Positions 1-10,595 of a stretch of 64,000 bases of DNA are shown piece after piece. This stretch comes from Microbotryum silenes-acaulis (lineage: Eukaryota; Basidiomycota; Microbotryomycetes; Microbotryales; Microbotryaceae). Position 1 is the stretch's first letter. The number at the start of each line of letters is the position of its first letter. The stretch spans positions 186,001 to 250,000 of the forward strand of contig QPFY01000005.1 in NCBI GenBank assembly GCA_003665825.1, in the 5' to 3' direction. The translations under genes were made by a program, and so were the position numbers. Below the pieces are notes generated by a model. That model did no database searches. It was not told the origin of the DNA and was given only the letters and a program-made list of their open reading frames with translations.

Positions 1-134
1 TTGGTTGTAGAAACTGTTCATCATATTGCCCCCAATTCTTGGTCCCCTGACCTACGGAAAAACTAGATGGAAGTCGACGATGATAACACAAACCGCCCTC
101 AAGAGGCGAGAAACGGGCCAAGTCCACCAATTCA

Positions 135-2540
135 AAACTTTACGGATTTTTTTTCGCTGATTTTTTGTTTTGGTATGAAATTCATCGCTACTTTGCAAGA
201 CGAGAAAAACCCCTACGTTTTTTTCTTTTCTTTTCTTTTTCTCTTTTTCTCTGACTGGGCTCATACATTGCTATCCTTTGGGCTGGCTGGGACCGCTACA
301 AAAAGAGCTAAAAAGAGGTCATAAAGCAACGACGGCAAGCAATTGGGTGAAAGTCAAACCCCTGCGCGCAAAGAGCGCTGCGCAGATCAAATCCCGCCGA
401 GCACCTAACGCGGACTCCAACGGGCGGTGAGTACTGCTGCCGCTTCACGTCCCAAGAGCGGGAGCGAGGATACTCGAAAACCAGGCAAGAGCGCCTAGAG
501 AAAGAAAAGGGGAGAATATACAGAAAGTGACGACTGGAAGCACGGAGAACCAGGAATACTAAGACAGAGAGGAGGGAGGAGGAGGGGAACACACCCGAGG
601 GGCCAAGGGAGGGGGTCGAAGCCAGAGATAGAGGTCCCCAGGGACTAACAGGGCACAGCCAAGCTCCAGCTACTCGTCACCCCGACAGCGCCTGATATCC
701 TCCCTTGGCTGAGTCTCGAGTGCTGGCTGTTGAGCCGTCGGGGCTGAGCGAAAAAACGATCCAATACAAAGGAACGGGCCTCGCCTTGACGCGAGGATGT
801 TGACCAAAACGGTGACCAACGCGAACGAACGATCCATTCGACGGAATCCAACACACGGCTTAGGAATAAAAGGAGAAGTGGCTGAAGCGTAGTCAACAAC
901 CGAGCAACAGGAACGAAAAGAGGAAGGGAAGGGACAAGGGGGGGGGAAAGGAGAGGGGAGAACTTCACAAAGCCTCCAACGCAAAGACGATCGACCGGGC
1001 TTGCCAATCCATCCAAGAACGAAAACCGCTACTGCGCAAAGTATAGAGAGAGAGAGAGGTGCGCAGCCTTCCACTGCGCAACAAGTTTCAAGACAGTCAG
1101 CTTCTAAAAGAGAAGTCGACGTCCGAAAAAGAAGGGAGGAAAGGAGGGGAGGAAAATAGGAAGGAAGGACTTAACTCGGTCATCATACCTCCCAATCTCG
1201 AGCCCCAGGGACAAAACCTGCTCGAGAGAGAAAGTCTCGCTCGAACGCTCTGAGCGCACTGGGGAGCGAGGGAGGGGCCACGACGTTCTCCCGCTCAAAC
1301 CGCTGATGAACGCGCCAGCGGAGCAGGTGCAGCCGCTGGAAGCCGATCGCGCAGGCCAGCCGAACCTACATCCATTTCGAGGTCGTTCTCCCACGACCCC
1401 GCAAAAGGGGGAGCCCCATAGTCAGCTGCTCCGGAGTGAACGTCGATGGATCGACGTCGGTATCCTCGATGCCGAGCTTGTCGAGCAGAATGCGTAGCAC
1501 CCCACCCCAGAAGCTGGTCAAGTACGCGCACTCGAAAAAGTAGTGCGACACCGTCTCGATGACCGCTGCATCGTTGCCGCAGAATAGACACGTCGGCGAA
1601 GAGGCATGACCCTGAGTATGCTGCCTCTTGCGCGTCGGCGTCACGTCGTACATGAGCCGCCAGTGGGTGTCCTGCTCCACAGCAGACGCGAACCGGTCAT
1701 GAAGCCATCTCCAGAAGCGCTTCCTATCGCTCTGAGAAGTCCCATCACGGAAACGCTTGACACGATCCTCCCTCCCTGGGAACCGCACCTTGTTCACAAG
1801 CCGACGAAGCTTGCGAATAGTGAACGGTCGGGTGAGCCCAAAGAAGTTGAAGCACCGGGGACGGGGAGCCTCCTTGAGAGGTATCCGAGCAGGTCGCAAC
1901 GCGGTCTTGGGCAGCAAGGCTTTCGCCTTGAGCAACTGACCCACGCGCGACCACACGTGCTCGTGCTGTAGGGCGGGTTCCTTAGAGTGCTGCCAGAACC
2001 CGCGTCGATGACCAACCAGAGCCCAGCCCATCCCTTCGTCCCTCCAGTACAGGTCCGCGATCTGCGCAAACTTCGCCACTGCGTCCGCATCGTCATATGC
2101 GTGCTTGGCACCTTCGGCATAGAGTGAAGGGAGGCGAGGCGGAAGCGAGAGCAATTCGGGAAGCGTAAGGAGTTCGGACTTGATGGTTGGAACTGTGACC
2201 CTGGCCGCTGCAGCAACTGCCCCCCAGCGCGTCGAGTCGCGATACAGCTTCTCGACCCGAGCCGTGCTGCTGAAGAACCTCCACGGACTGAAATCGCGGG
2301 TGGCAGCGACGAGGGACCTCCAGCTCTCGCGAGCTAGGGGCGCCCAGATTGCCTCGTCCGAGCCGCCACAGCATCCCAAAATCGAAGCGCCACCGAATGA
2401 ATGATGTCGCCGATCGAAATCAAGCCCAAGCCACCGTCCTCCCGAGCCTGCAACACGCCGCCAGCCAAGGTCACCAAGTGAAGAAAGGACCCGGACATCG
2501 GACACTGGCCGGGTTGTGCGAACGCTTCTTGTTGAAACAC
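135..2540 (-). mobile_element. 5'-truncated Tad1-like LINE, 3' part
   Basis: Non-LTR retrotransposon remnant read on the minus strand. The coding part is the end of ORF2 (see the overlapping pseudogene entry), followed by about 1.1 kb of non-coding sequence and an A-rich end near 135-185. The last 60 bases before the A-rich end closely match a short stretch at 18262-18320, which also ends in an A-rich tail; this marks the 3' end of a shared LINE family. Loss of the 5' part is the usual outcome of incomplete reverse transcription in LINEs. The interval 300-1290 has no convincing reading frame and is interpreted as 3' untranslated sequence; it could instead be unrelated DNA between a coding fragment and a separate tail. 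Confidence 0.6.
1366..2540 (-). pseudogene. LINE ORF2 C-terminal fragment with zinc-knuckle end
   Basis: About 390 codons homologous to the last third of the ORF2 protein of the intact LINE at 19.6-23.7 kb. The start lies in one frame (GGLGLISIGDII..., matching the segment just after the reverse transcriptase domain) and shifts near 2400 into the frame that continues to the end. The C-terminal part contains the CLFCG...H...C zinc-binding motif typical of fungal LINE ORF2 proteins and the preceding TPTRKRQ segment shared with the intact element. The last ~50 residues are shifted again after 1366. There is no endonuclease or polymerase domain, so the fragment is dead. Confidence 0.8.
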
Positions 2541-2870
2541 TTACCCAAGGATAACAACATCCGCCGATCTATGCAAGGGGCCGACGAGTCGCTTCCCCAA
2601 CACTTCGTGGACTATGCCCGGCCGCCCTTGAAGCATACGCTTCGCTGCGTCTTTACCACAAGATTGCCGAGCCACATTCGCGGCCTCTTTCGAAGAACGC
2701 CAATCCACGAGTGGGCACTTGAGTCGCCGTCATGTACGAGTCTGGCTGGCCGATCGCTCGCGGTGTAATCCAGTCCATCGATTCCTCAATTGACTCCTCT
2801 TGCCAACCACCGTCCAGTTTCCATGGCTTCAAGTGGGACAAATCACGTGCTATCTCTTGAATCTCGGCGT

Positions 2871-2984
2871 CTGATTCGAGGTGGTTCAATACGTTAGAAC
2901 GCTCAGTTAACTATTGCAATATGATACCGTGAATACTACTGACCTGATTCGAGGTGGTTCAATACGTTAGAACGCTCGAATCAG
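2871..2984. repeat. 34-bp direct repeat with 10-bp inverted ends
   Basis: A 34-base unit starting CTGATTCGAGGTGGTTC occurs twice without mismatch (2871-2904 and 2944-2977), 39 bases apart. The second unit is closed by CTCGAATCAG (2975-2984), the exact reverse complement of its first ten bases (2944-2953), giving a perfect hairpin stem. No ORF covers it. It may be a small mobile-element remnant or a recombination scar. Confidence 0.85.
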
Positions 2985-3085
2985 AAGGAAGCTAAGAGAA
3001 AGCCCGCGCGCGCTCGCGCTCATGTAGCCTACAGAGTGTACTCCTCACGTGTCAACTCAACACTATCATCGCCATCACACAGATC

Positions 3086-5486
3086 TTGACCCCTGGCGCA
3101 CTGGTTCCTGAACACAACTTTCATCAAGACGGATCTTTCACGCCACAGAGCCTGGCCGACTTGAAGGCGACTTCAACCCATCGGGCAGCCGAGGACACGA
3201 TTGCAGTTGAAGCATCCGCAGACTCCTTCTCTCTGGTACTCGAACTTAGCGCTCTCGTCGTCGACTTGGATGATGCGCCCGTTCCGACCGAAGCACAGTG
3301 GATGTCAAACGTTTCGGCTACGCATGATTCGCATCACGCTTCGGAATTTTTTATTCAAGAAAAGCACTCCGGCGCTGCCGTTTCTGCCACCGCCAACGAA
3401 AGCGATCGCACAGATGATGTGGACGCACAAACAGACGATCACGATAAGGACAGTGAAATGGTTGGGCCTGCAGAGATCGCGCAAGCCCTCCAACTGAATC
3501 GTTGCAAGAAGACTGAAGCAGCTGGCAAAGCTATCTGGGGCAAGGTTGCAACAAGCAAAGGTCGGTTACTACGGACTTGCCCCAGTCCCTGCGCCGGGGC
3601 TGGAGCTGATGTATGTATCTCGAACTATCCCCTTTCACTAGTCCCTTCCTCAGACGAGACCGCTGTGCGGAGTCTAATCGATCTCTGGCATTTCTTTGAC
3701 CGGATCGACGTGTCCAAAAAACATGGCGCTGCCAAAGCCTTAAGTTTGCTCGCGCCTTCTCTGATGCGGTTTTCATCCCGAATGCAGATGATCGACTCCT
3801 GATGGAGGCTCGCCTAGCAAAACTCGGAATGACGTGGGAAGAAGCCGTCCGTTCGCCGGTATGGAATAAGAAGCTTTGGAGACGCGTTCGTCGATGGATT
3901 CCTCCGCCAAGCATTCTCGAGCCTTTGGTCCGGGAGGTCTTTGAGAAGTTCGGACCATTGATCGATGCGAAGTCGAAGCAACCACTTTTCAACAAAGCGG
4001 CGCACGAGGCAGCGAAGAGATGTCTTGAGGTGATTCGGAAAGGCCAAGTCTCGGATCCAGTTGGCATCGAGCTGTACACCGACCTTGGGCCTTGCGGAGG
4101 ACCAGATGGAAAGGCGGATAACGGTCGCCGTTTATATTCCTGCCAGCGTGGCACCAACAGTCTCGAAGGAGGCATCCACCGGAACCTTCGCCAACTATTT
4201 CTCAAGTCTGGTGTTTCTCCGTGCCATGCCAATGCGTGCTTGGCTGACTACGTGCTAGTGCACAATCTCACGGTCAGGCCAACTCCACCATCGCGATTCG
4301 AAGGAGCGGCAATCATTCTCACCCATTATCCCTTGTATTCGTAGGTTCGTGGCGCACTACGACCTCTGGCTCACTGTGGGATTACATCGTCTGAGGCGCA
4401 AGACCTCGGCGTTTCTCCCACGGCACTCAACCGCTGTGTCAGATATAGTCAACCCGCTGCTCTACACCCCATCCACCGAAACATTCGGCATCGTACCTGT
4501 TGTTCAGTCGCCGACAGCGCAAATGCGCTTTTTGATCGAGCCCTATCAAGTCGAGCGCGAGGCTCTGCGTTTGGAGCCCGTCAAGTGGTCGCCACGGAAC
4601 TTGCTGCAAAACAATACGCCGGCGATACAGCATATGCAAAGCCGGCTGCCAATCGATCGTAAGCTTCGCCACGACTGGCTAGCGGAACGTCAGAGTACTT
4701 GATTCGTTGTATTGCATGTCCATACACCTAGCGAACGAGCGCTATACAATACCTCTCAAGCAAGGTACGACTTGGAACTCCTCAGAATCTTCGGATATTC
4801 GAGATTACCGAGCTGTGAAACAAGTATGCCAACGGAGTAGACATTTTTTACAAAGTATGTCGCGTCTGTGTCACATTGAATGGTGATGTTGAGCTGAAGC
4901 GCAATTCTCACACAGATGTCAGAGCACATCAATACATGGGCATCGAGATGGTCCTCGCTGGCAAACGCTCAAGCCACAATGAACATGGGTGGGAACGACG
5001 TCAGAGTGATTCAAGCTTTGCTTACCGACCCCTCCCGCGGTCGTGATATTAGCATGCTAGCGGCTAAGCCATTACTCGGTCACAAACCGCCAGTCTTGGG
5101 GAGGCTTACGGAGGTAGAAATCGATGCCTCGGATCTTCCAACGTCATCCATCCGCTCCTTTGTTGCAACTGCCTCGAGCGACGCTGGTTCGAGCGCGGAC
5201 TTGGGCACGAGCAGCGCTTTGACGCGCGCGGGTACGACAAAAGGGGCAAGGCAGTGTCGATTATGTGGCCAAACTACTTGTCAACGCAAGGGGTCAAAAC
5301 TGAGCGATGACGGATCGGTGACTGGGTGTGACGGGGCGCGCTTGGACTGCGGGAAGCCTTTCGGGCTGACAGACGAGATGGATCCGAACGACCCACAATC
5401 TCGAAGGTTCTGTAGAGGACTGACAAGGGCTGAGATGAATGGTCGAGCTCGGCATCAAAAGAAGTGTCACAACTTTGTAGCTGCAT
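3086..5486 (+). pseudogene. Decayed gene of an unnamed multi-copy basidiomycete family (RGTNS-EGG motif)
   Basis: Four consecutive reading frames read as one broken protein. The middle part has WIPPPSILEPLVREVF, then SDPVGIELY, then YSCQRGTNSLEGGIH; the next frame continues HYDLWLTVGL and ETFGIVPV; a good intron (GTATGT...CACAG, ending at 4915) joins YANGVDIFYK to MSEHINTWASRW. The C-terminus is cysteine-rich (CRLCGQTTC...CDG...DCGK...KKCH), probably zinc-binding. Frames change near 3740 and around 4270-4345 without splice signals, so this copy looks dead. From memory, proteins with this order of motifs are common, repetitive and uncharacterised in Agaricomycotina and are often taken to be transposon-associated; I cannot name a family or function with certainty. 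The first 200 residues (acidic, low complexity) are less sure to belong. Confidence 0.6.
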
Positions 5487-5529
5487 AATACCTGCGTAAT
5501 ACGATGTTTGTTGTCAAAATAATATGTTC

Positions 5530-5766
5530 CGTACCACTTCCTCTCTTTCTCCTTTTCCACCTCCCCCTCCCTCTTCTTCTTCTTTCTCTTCCCCTCCCTC
5601 TTCTCCTTCCCCCCCCCCCCCCCCCCTCCCCTTTTTTTTCTTTCCCTCTCCTCTTTTCTTTTTTTTCTTTCTTCCTCCCCCCCCCCCCCCTCCCCCCCCC
5701 CTTTTTTTCTTTTTTTTTCTTTCTTTTTCTTTTCTTTGCTTTTCCTCTCCTTCCCCCCCCCCCCCC
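5530..5766. repeat. Pyrimidine-rich low-complexity tract
   Basis: About 240 bases of almost pure C/T on the plus strand, including several C runs of 9-18 and T runs of 8-9. No coding meaning; the lysine/glycine-rich frames on the other strand are artefacts of composition. Such tracts can form triplex or i-motif structures and are difficult to sequence, so the run lengths should not be trusted. Confidence 0.95.
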
Positions 5767-6124
5767 GACATGGGTGCGGGCCCAGTCTTCCCAGTCATTT
5801 GCAGTAATCCTAGATACTGATAGGAACCACGCTTTCCAAGGGAAAGCGCGTCGCGTACGAACAGAGATTATCAACCCAGTACGCTGGCACGTTGGGTGAT
5901 GAGGATTGTCTTAGCTCTAGGAGCGAGACGCGGTACTCAATGGCAAGAGGCACGGCTACGCTTGGCAGGCGTAGGGCGGAGGACAGAGGGCAGTTGTCCA
6001 AACAGTCTGGCAGAGACTGATGCGGGTGCGTCCGTGATCGCTGAAGAAGGTCCTTGGCAGGAGGGTGGCAGAAATACATCAGCGATGAAATGGTACCCTG
6101 CAACTTGACTGGCTTCACCGGCTA
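5767..6124. other. No gene recognised
   Basis: Unique sequence between the pyrimidine tract and the left edge of the segmental duplication. Short frames exist on both strands but none shows a motif, splice structure or homologue elsewhere in the window. Confidence 0.5.
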
Positions 6125-6670
6125 ACTTGGTTCCGCTCGCGCGCTCTACGAAGGATTCGAAGGCGACGTCGCGCATCCAGCCATTCGAAACCACCCGCGG
6201 TGCTACACTGCTTCTTCAAGACGAAACGCTCGCGGGCCCGAGGAATCAGAATTCCCGGCGCCCGCGCTTTGTCTAAACGGACATCTATATTGTGATTGTG
6301 GTCATCTAGTAGCTGGAATTACCGCACCGAGTGGATGCGAGGAGTCCTTGAACCTCTCGCTCTCGCCAAGCTCGCGCCCAGACCATTTCGTTGACCAACC
6401 CTTCAGCTCTACCCTTCAGCTCTAGCTGAGAGAGCTCCAGGGATTTCATTAATCATTGTCATTCGTCAGAGTCGTTCATATCAAAAAATTGGACAACCAA
6501 CAACCGACTACTGAGCTAAATTCTTGTTAACTGGCAAGGTGGTAAGACTGAAGAGGGCCCTTCTCCGCTGGGCTCGAGGTGGTACAACCGAGCCATACTT
6601 TGCGGCTCGCCATCGAGAAGCCAATCCTTGCTCGGACGCGCGCCATCGTCGTCGACCACCATGTTCTGAC

Positions 6671-7511
6671 ACAATCGCTTTTTCGACCCCTTTAAATCGC
6701 CCCGTCGATTGCGGGTGGGCCAACCTATTTTTTGTGCCAACTGATCTGAGCGAGCCAGCCGATTGGTTGTGGCACGGGCAGTTTTTAAGGCGCACGTTAC
6801 TCCAAGCTCCAGGAGAATATAATCATATGTTGAGTACGATAGTCGCAACGGCTGTTACGGAGTGTCAACCAAGCCATTCAGTTCCTACAACGCTCTCTCG
6901 CCGGCGATGAAGACGTTCTTCTCCACTCTGACGGCCACGCACTGCACGAGGCCGGCATGTTACGCATCCAATCGCAACGACACGGTTTCAAGCTGCACAC
7001 CGCCTCCCGAGGAGGTCTGGACAACGTGGGCGACCAACTGCGTGCTTCGCACCCGGTCATCCGCACCAGCCCGGCACGGGCTTGAACGGCCTCTTCGTCA
7101 ACCAATACTGCACGACCAAGATTGGCCAACTCACCTTCGACAAATCCAAGGCGTTACTTGCATACCTCTTCATGCTTCGAGCGCAAAGTCACGACGCTCA
7201 ATTTCGCTAGGGATGGAAGAAATATGACCTCGCCGCATGGGACAACCGATCGACCAACCGTGGTGCAGTGAGCAGACCTTTATGCTGACTCTTGATTGCC
7301 CTGGATAGCTTGGAACACTGACGTTGATCTCATCTCTGCCGCCGCTACCTTTGACCGATGAGCTCCAACAGGGCGATCAAGCCGTCTACGGCCATCACCA
7401 CTGGTGGCGGCGGGGGGTGAGTCGCAATTGTGCAGTTGCGACGGCTGCATCCTCGAAGTCCCAGAGGGCAATATTTCTATGTCAGCAATGCTATATTGCA
7501 GGAAATGACAC
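6671..7511. other. Copy-1-specific 0.84-kb insertion
   Basis: Relative to duplication copy 2 (join near 35066), copy 1 carries 839-841 extra bases. They are bracketed by a TGACAC direct repeat (6667-6672 and 7506-7511) that looks like a target-site duplication. No terminal inverted repeats are visible. The cargo is a broken TauD-like dioxygenase (separate entry). Insertion of a gene-carrying element in copy 1 is more economical than an exact deletion in copy 2, but deletion by recombination between short repeats is possible. Confidence 0.65.
6862..7275 (+). pseudogene. TauD/TfdA-like 2-oxoglutarate dioxygenase fragment
   Basis: Three frames together give an ordered match to the C-terminal half of fungal TauD-type Fe(II)/2-oxoglutarate dioxygenases. 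They are, in order: NALSPAMKTFFSTLTATH; then HEAGMLRIQS...ASHPVIRTSPA in a second frame; then TGLNGLFVNQYCTTKIG and LLAYLFMLRAQSHDAQFR; and, after a stop, WKKYDLAAWDNRSTNRGA. In the family the TG-x-LFVN and WDNRS-x-H/N-x-A segments surround the 2-oxoglutarate-binding Arg and the distal metal-binding His; here the residue after WDNRST is Asn-Arg rather than the usual Phe-His. The N-terminal H-x-D half is absent. Frame changes and an in-frame stop make it a pseudogene. The recognition rests on remembered family motifs. Confidence 0.65.
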
Positions 7512-7615
7512 GAGTGTTTCAATCGGAGATAATTGACTATGGGACTCCATCTCGAGATGAAAATACTACCTAAAGCAAAAGTCGTAACTGTGGGTGTCTC
7601 GGGGTCGATCGGCGT

Positions 7616-9955
7616 CTACGGGCCGCGCTGATGTTCATTCACCCCTGTGTTGTTAGACTGCGGAGGAACACGGCCCCAAATTCCATCCATGAATGTTGTA
7701 GAAAACCAAGGTGCATCAAGAGCGCAGCTATGAACGAGAGCGAACTTGCGAAGAACGTGAGTAAGTGAACAGGGAGAGAGTTGCCGTTCAACTTACATTC
7801 GGCCTCCGGCGCGTCCTTCAGGCATAGCAGGCGCCTCGGGGCCCAACAACGCCTCGGGCTCCCCAGCGAATCTGCCCCAGTGATTCTCGACATTAGCGTT
7901 GGTCTCCAGCGACAGTCACATTCGTACCCGCTCCACTCACAAGGCGACCAAACGACCGAGGTTGCTTGTCATTGTTATCACTGCGGCGTCCGTCTCCTTG
8001 GCGGCTAGAACGAGGTCGCGAATCACAGCGCGCGCGCTTGCAACCCGCACTGCTAGTGGCAGATTGTCGAAAGACTTTTGTACAAAAGTATAGTGGGCAG
8101 GCAGGTCGACGTTAGGGGTACGATCAAATATGAAGGGGGCGGCGATGGCGTCATAGGCCATCTGCTCTAGCGCATCGTCCTCGATCGTCAGGAGGATGGC
8201 GCGCGGCTGCTTCTCGATCGAGAAACGACGAGCCGTTGGGGAGAGGGGATAGCAAGGCTTGGCTTGTGACAATGAACAGCTGACCATACGATCGTAGAGG
8301 CCGTGCATAACCTCCAGGTGTGCGCTCAGGTTCCCGCTGCGCGAGGGGGGGGGGCAGGGGTTAAAGAAGGCTAAAAATGTGTGGACAGGCAGTGCCGGGA
8401 TTACTGCCAACCCATCGCTCACAAGGTATTGTTGATGAACCGGGTGCTCCTGTCATATTCTGTCCGTTTGTCGCCCAATCGGACTTGGACCGCGATTGTC
8501 GGGTATTCGCCTCCGATGCGCATCATCGCCTTGACCCTTTCAACGTCGTCCAGTATTGCCGGCACGGGCTTGAGCAGGTTAGGTAAGAGCTTGGCGTACT
8601 CCTCGAAAGCGGGTATCAACGGGCGTGGAAGAGTGTACGAGGGCGGCAACACACTGGGACGGGTGGTGTGATTGAACAGCGCCCGTTGCACCCTCTGCAA
8701 TTCAAAACTCTCCCGTTCGTAGAAGAGCTCATGATCAATGACGTCTGTGCTGTCGTCTATGGAAAACCTGATCCGATCGGCCGTTCTCCAGCCGGGGTTC
8801 CAGGCGGGTATGGCCTTCGTTTCGTCGTACCAGTCTTCCGGGGGAACGCAATCGATTGTGTAGGGCTCGAAGTAGTACTCTAATCGACCATACCCCCTAA
8901 ACGAGTTGAGGTGATTGTGAGCATATCATGCCAGTGCAAGTCAATTTAGCGTGGCAGCAGGTTCTGTGGGCTCGGGTCTTTATCAAGTACGCGCTGTCGC
9001 GGTACAAGTACTCACCATCCATAACTGTTGTCAACCAATAGGGCGATGCCCATTTTTTTGGCAAACATGGCCCCCCGGAGCTGCGGTGTACAGGCAAAGC
9101 AAAGCTGTCGCTATCGTGAGCCTCAAAGCCCGGGGTAGGAATTGTACCTCGCTCAATTGGCCAACCGCGGTACAGCTTGGAGATTGTGCTGGACCGACGC
9201 ACCATGAACAAAAGGTTTGAACCAATACCTCCGCGTCGAAAGGGTGTGAGAATGAAACGTCCGCAAGGTGGAAGACGGCTAGCATCGTCCGAAAGTCGCC
9301 ACACTGCTATGTGCGAATCCTTCGGATCATCCACGGCGAAGGTGGAGCTGTTCGCTGGTGGCGGCGGGCGACGCACCGTAATCGACGCTGGGTACATGTC
9401 CTCCAAGGGTGTGGATGTGCCACCCGCTCTATAGATGCTGTTGGTGGCCGATAGTCTGATCGTTTGGACGGCGAGTGCGATCGTGAGCCCGAGCAGGCTG
9501 CCGTATAGAAGCCCAGGGCGAGAGGGCCTTTCTGGGACAGCCGCATCAGAGAGCCCGCCGTTTCCAGTCCTGCTGTGGAGCCACTTCTGTAGAAATCGGA
9601 ACAAACACAACTGTGAGGAAGGAAAGGAGCCGAAGCGCCTAAGCAGTTCGTTAGCGACGCCGGACCAGGAAACACGCCAATCTGCTGACGGGCTCACCGG
9701 AACAGTCCGGGTCATGCTGTGCGTCCGCTGCCGAACAAGTACTAGCAGACGGCGAACAGATCCACTCCATAACCCGCTTTTCTTGCTTGCTGCGTAGTAC
9801 GGGGACCCGATCCCTTGCCTCGTCAACTCCGTGAGCTCGTCATCTCCTGAGCCCGAGTCCACGCTCCTACGCACACCTTCCTCGACGAGTTCGTACTGAT
9901 CGCCGCTGTCGTCTTGGCAGGGGGGGCCACGATCGCGGGTCGCGTGCTCAACCAT
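7616..9955 (-). CDS. Fucosyltransferase-like type II membrane glycosyltransferase, copy A1
   Basis: Seven exons (9955-9698, 9610-9203, 9080-9016, 8896-8423, 8336-7941, 7871-7797, 7727-7616) give an uninterrupted 595-residue protein; every phase closes. It has a cytosolic N-terminus of about 110 residues, one membrane anchor (LLYGSLLGLTIALAVQTIRL) and a lumenal domain. That domain contains a glycine loop GGIGSNLLFM, RGAMFAKKMGIALLVDNS, IAVQVRLGDKRTE and, near the end, AVITMTSNLGRLVAL and CALDAPWF. A V-x-H/Q-x-R-x-GD loop plus a late Ser-x-x-x-R-L segment is the architecture of fucosyltransferase-fold enzymes using GDP-sugars, so a Golgi glycan-modifying role is inferred. Here Gln replaces the usual His in the R-x-GD motif. 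The ATG at 9955 was chosen because copy 2 conserves the downstream frame, not the upstream one. Donor and acceptor sugars are unknown. Confidence 0.75.
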
Positions 9956-10595
9956 GCTGCCAACGATCGATACAGTGCCAGGTCGTCGAAAGAGTCGATG
10001 CGAACAGGTGGTAAGTGGTAAGCGGTCCAGTGACCAAAAGTGAATTATTTTGGAAGGATAGGGCAACTGCGACTTCCCGAGACAAGCTAGTCTAGCGCCG
10101 AGTTTCAGGCGGTGACTCTACCCGACCTCTAAACAGGAGAACACGCGTAGACAGGCGTAGCCACAACGGACGCCCCCTGAGGCCGGCTCACGAGGACCCT
10201 GCACCGGGGCCGAGCTCCTAGTAGTAGACACGGATCGTGAAATTGCTTACATGAGGATACATGTCGTTTGAAGCAGCAAAACCCGTCACTTTTTCCGGAC
10301 CTAACTGACAAACCAACGGGTAATCCAGTTATTTGGCAAGGTGACCGAGTACCGGACTGTCCGTCCGTTCCGAGACTCTGACCCGCTTGACCCGCTTTCT
10401 CGTCCAAAGAGGACCATCGAAGATTGTCGGTTGCACTTGGTATTTGAATTCGCAATGAACGACAGCTTCTACTTCGTCTAAGATCAACAGGAGTATGTAT
10501 AGAACGGAGCTCGGACACCCGCCGAGAGAAAACATTGCGGTCATGGCCGTTTGATGAGGCATCCCGATCAAGCAGAAGTCAATACAGTGCACTCA

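Noticed and set aside
2871..2984. CRISPR-like repeat array
   Set aside because: Only two repeat units in a eukaryotic genome with no associated genes; an ordinary short repeat.
5504..5899. Proline/phenylalanine-rich frame over the pyrimidine tract as a protein
   Set aside because: Pure composition effect of C/T runs; open in several frames at once.
8897..10066. 389-codon frame as a single uninterrupted exon of glycosyltransferase A1
   Set aside because: It runs through two introns. Splicing at 9697-9611 and 9202-9081 restores RGAMFAKKMGIALLVDNS in the correct frame and makes all later exon phases agree.
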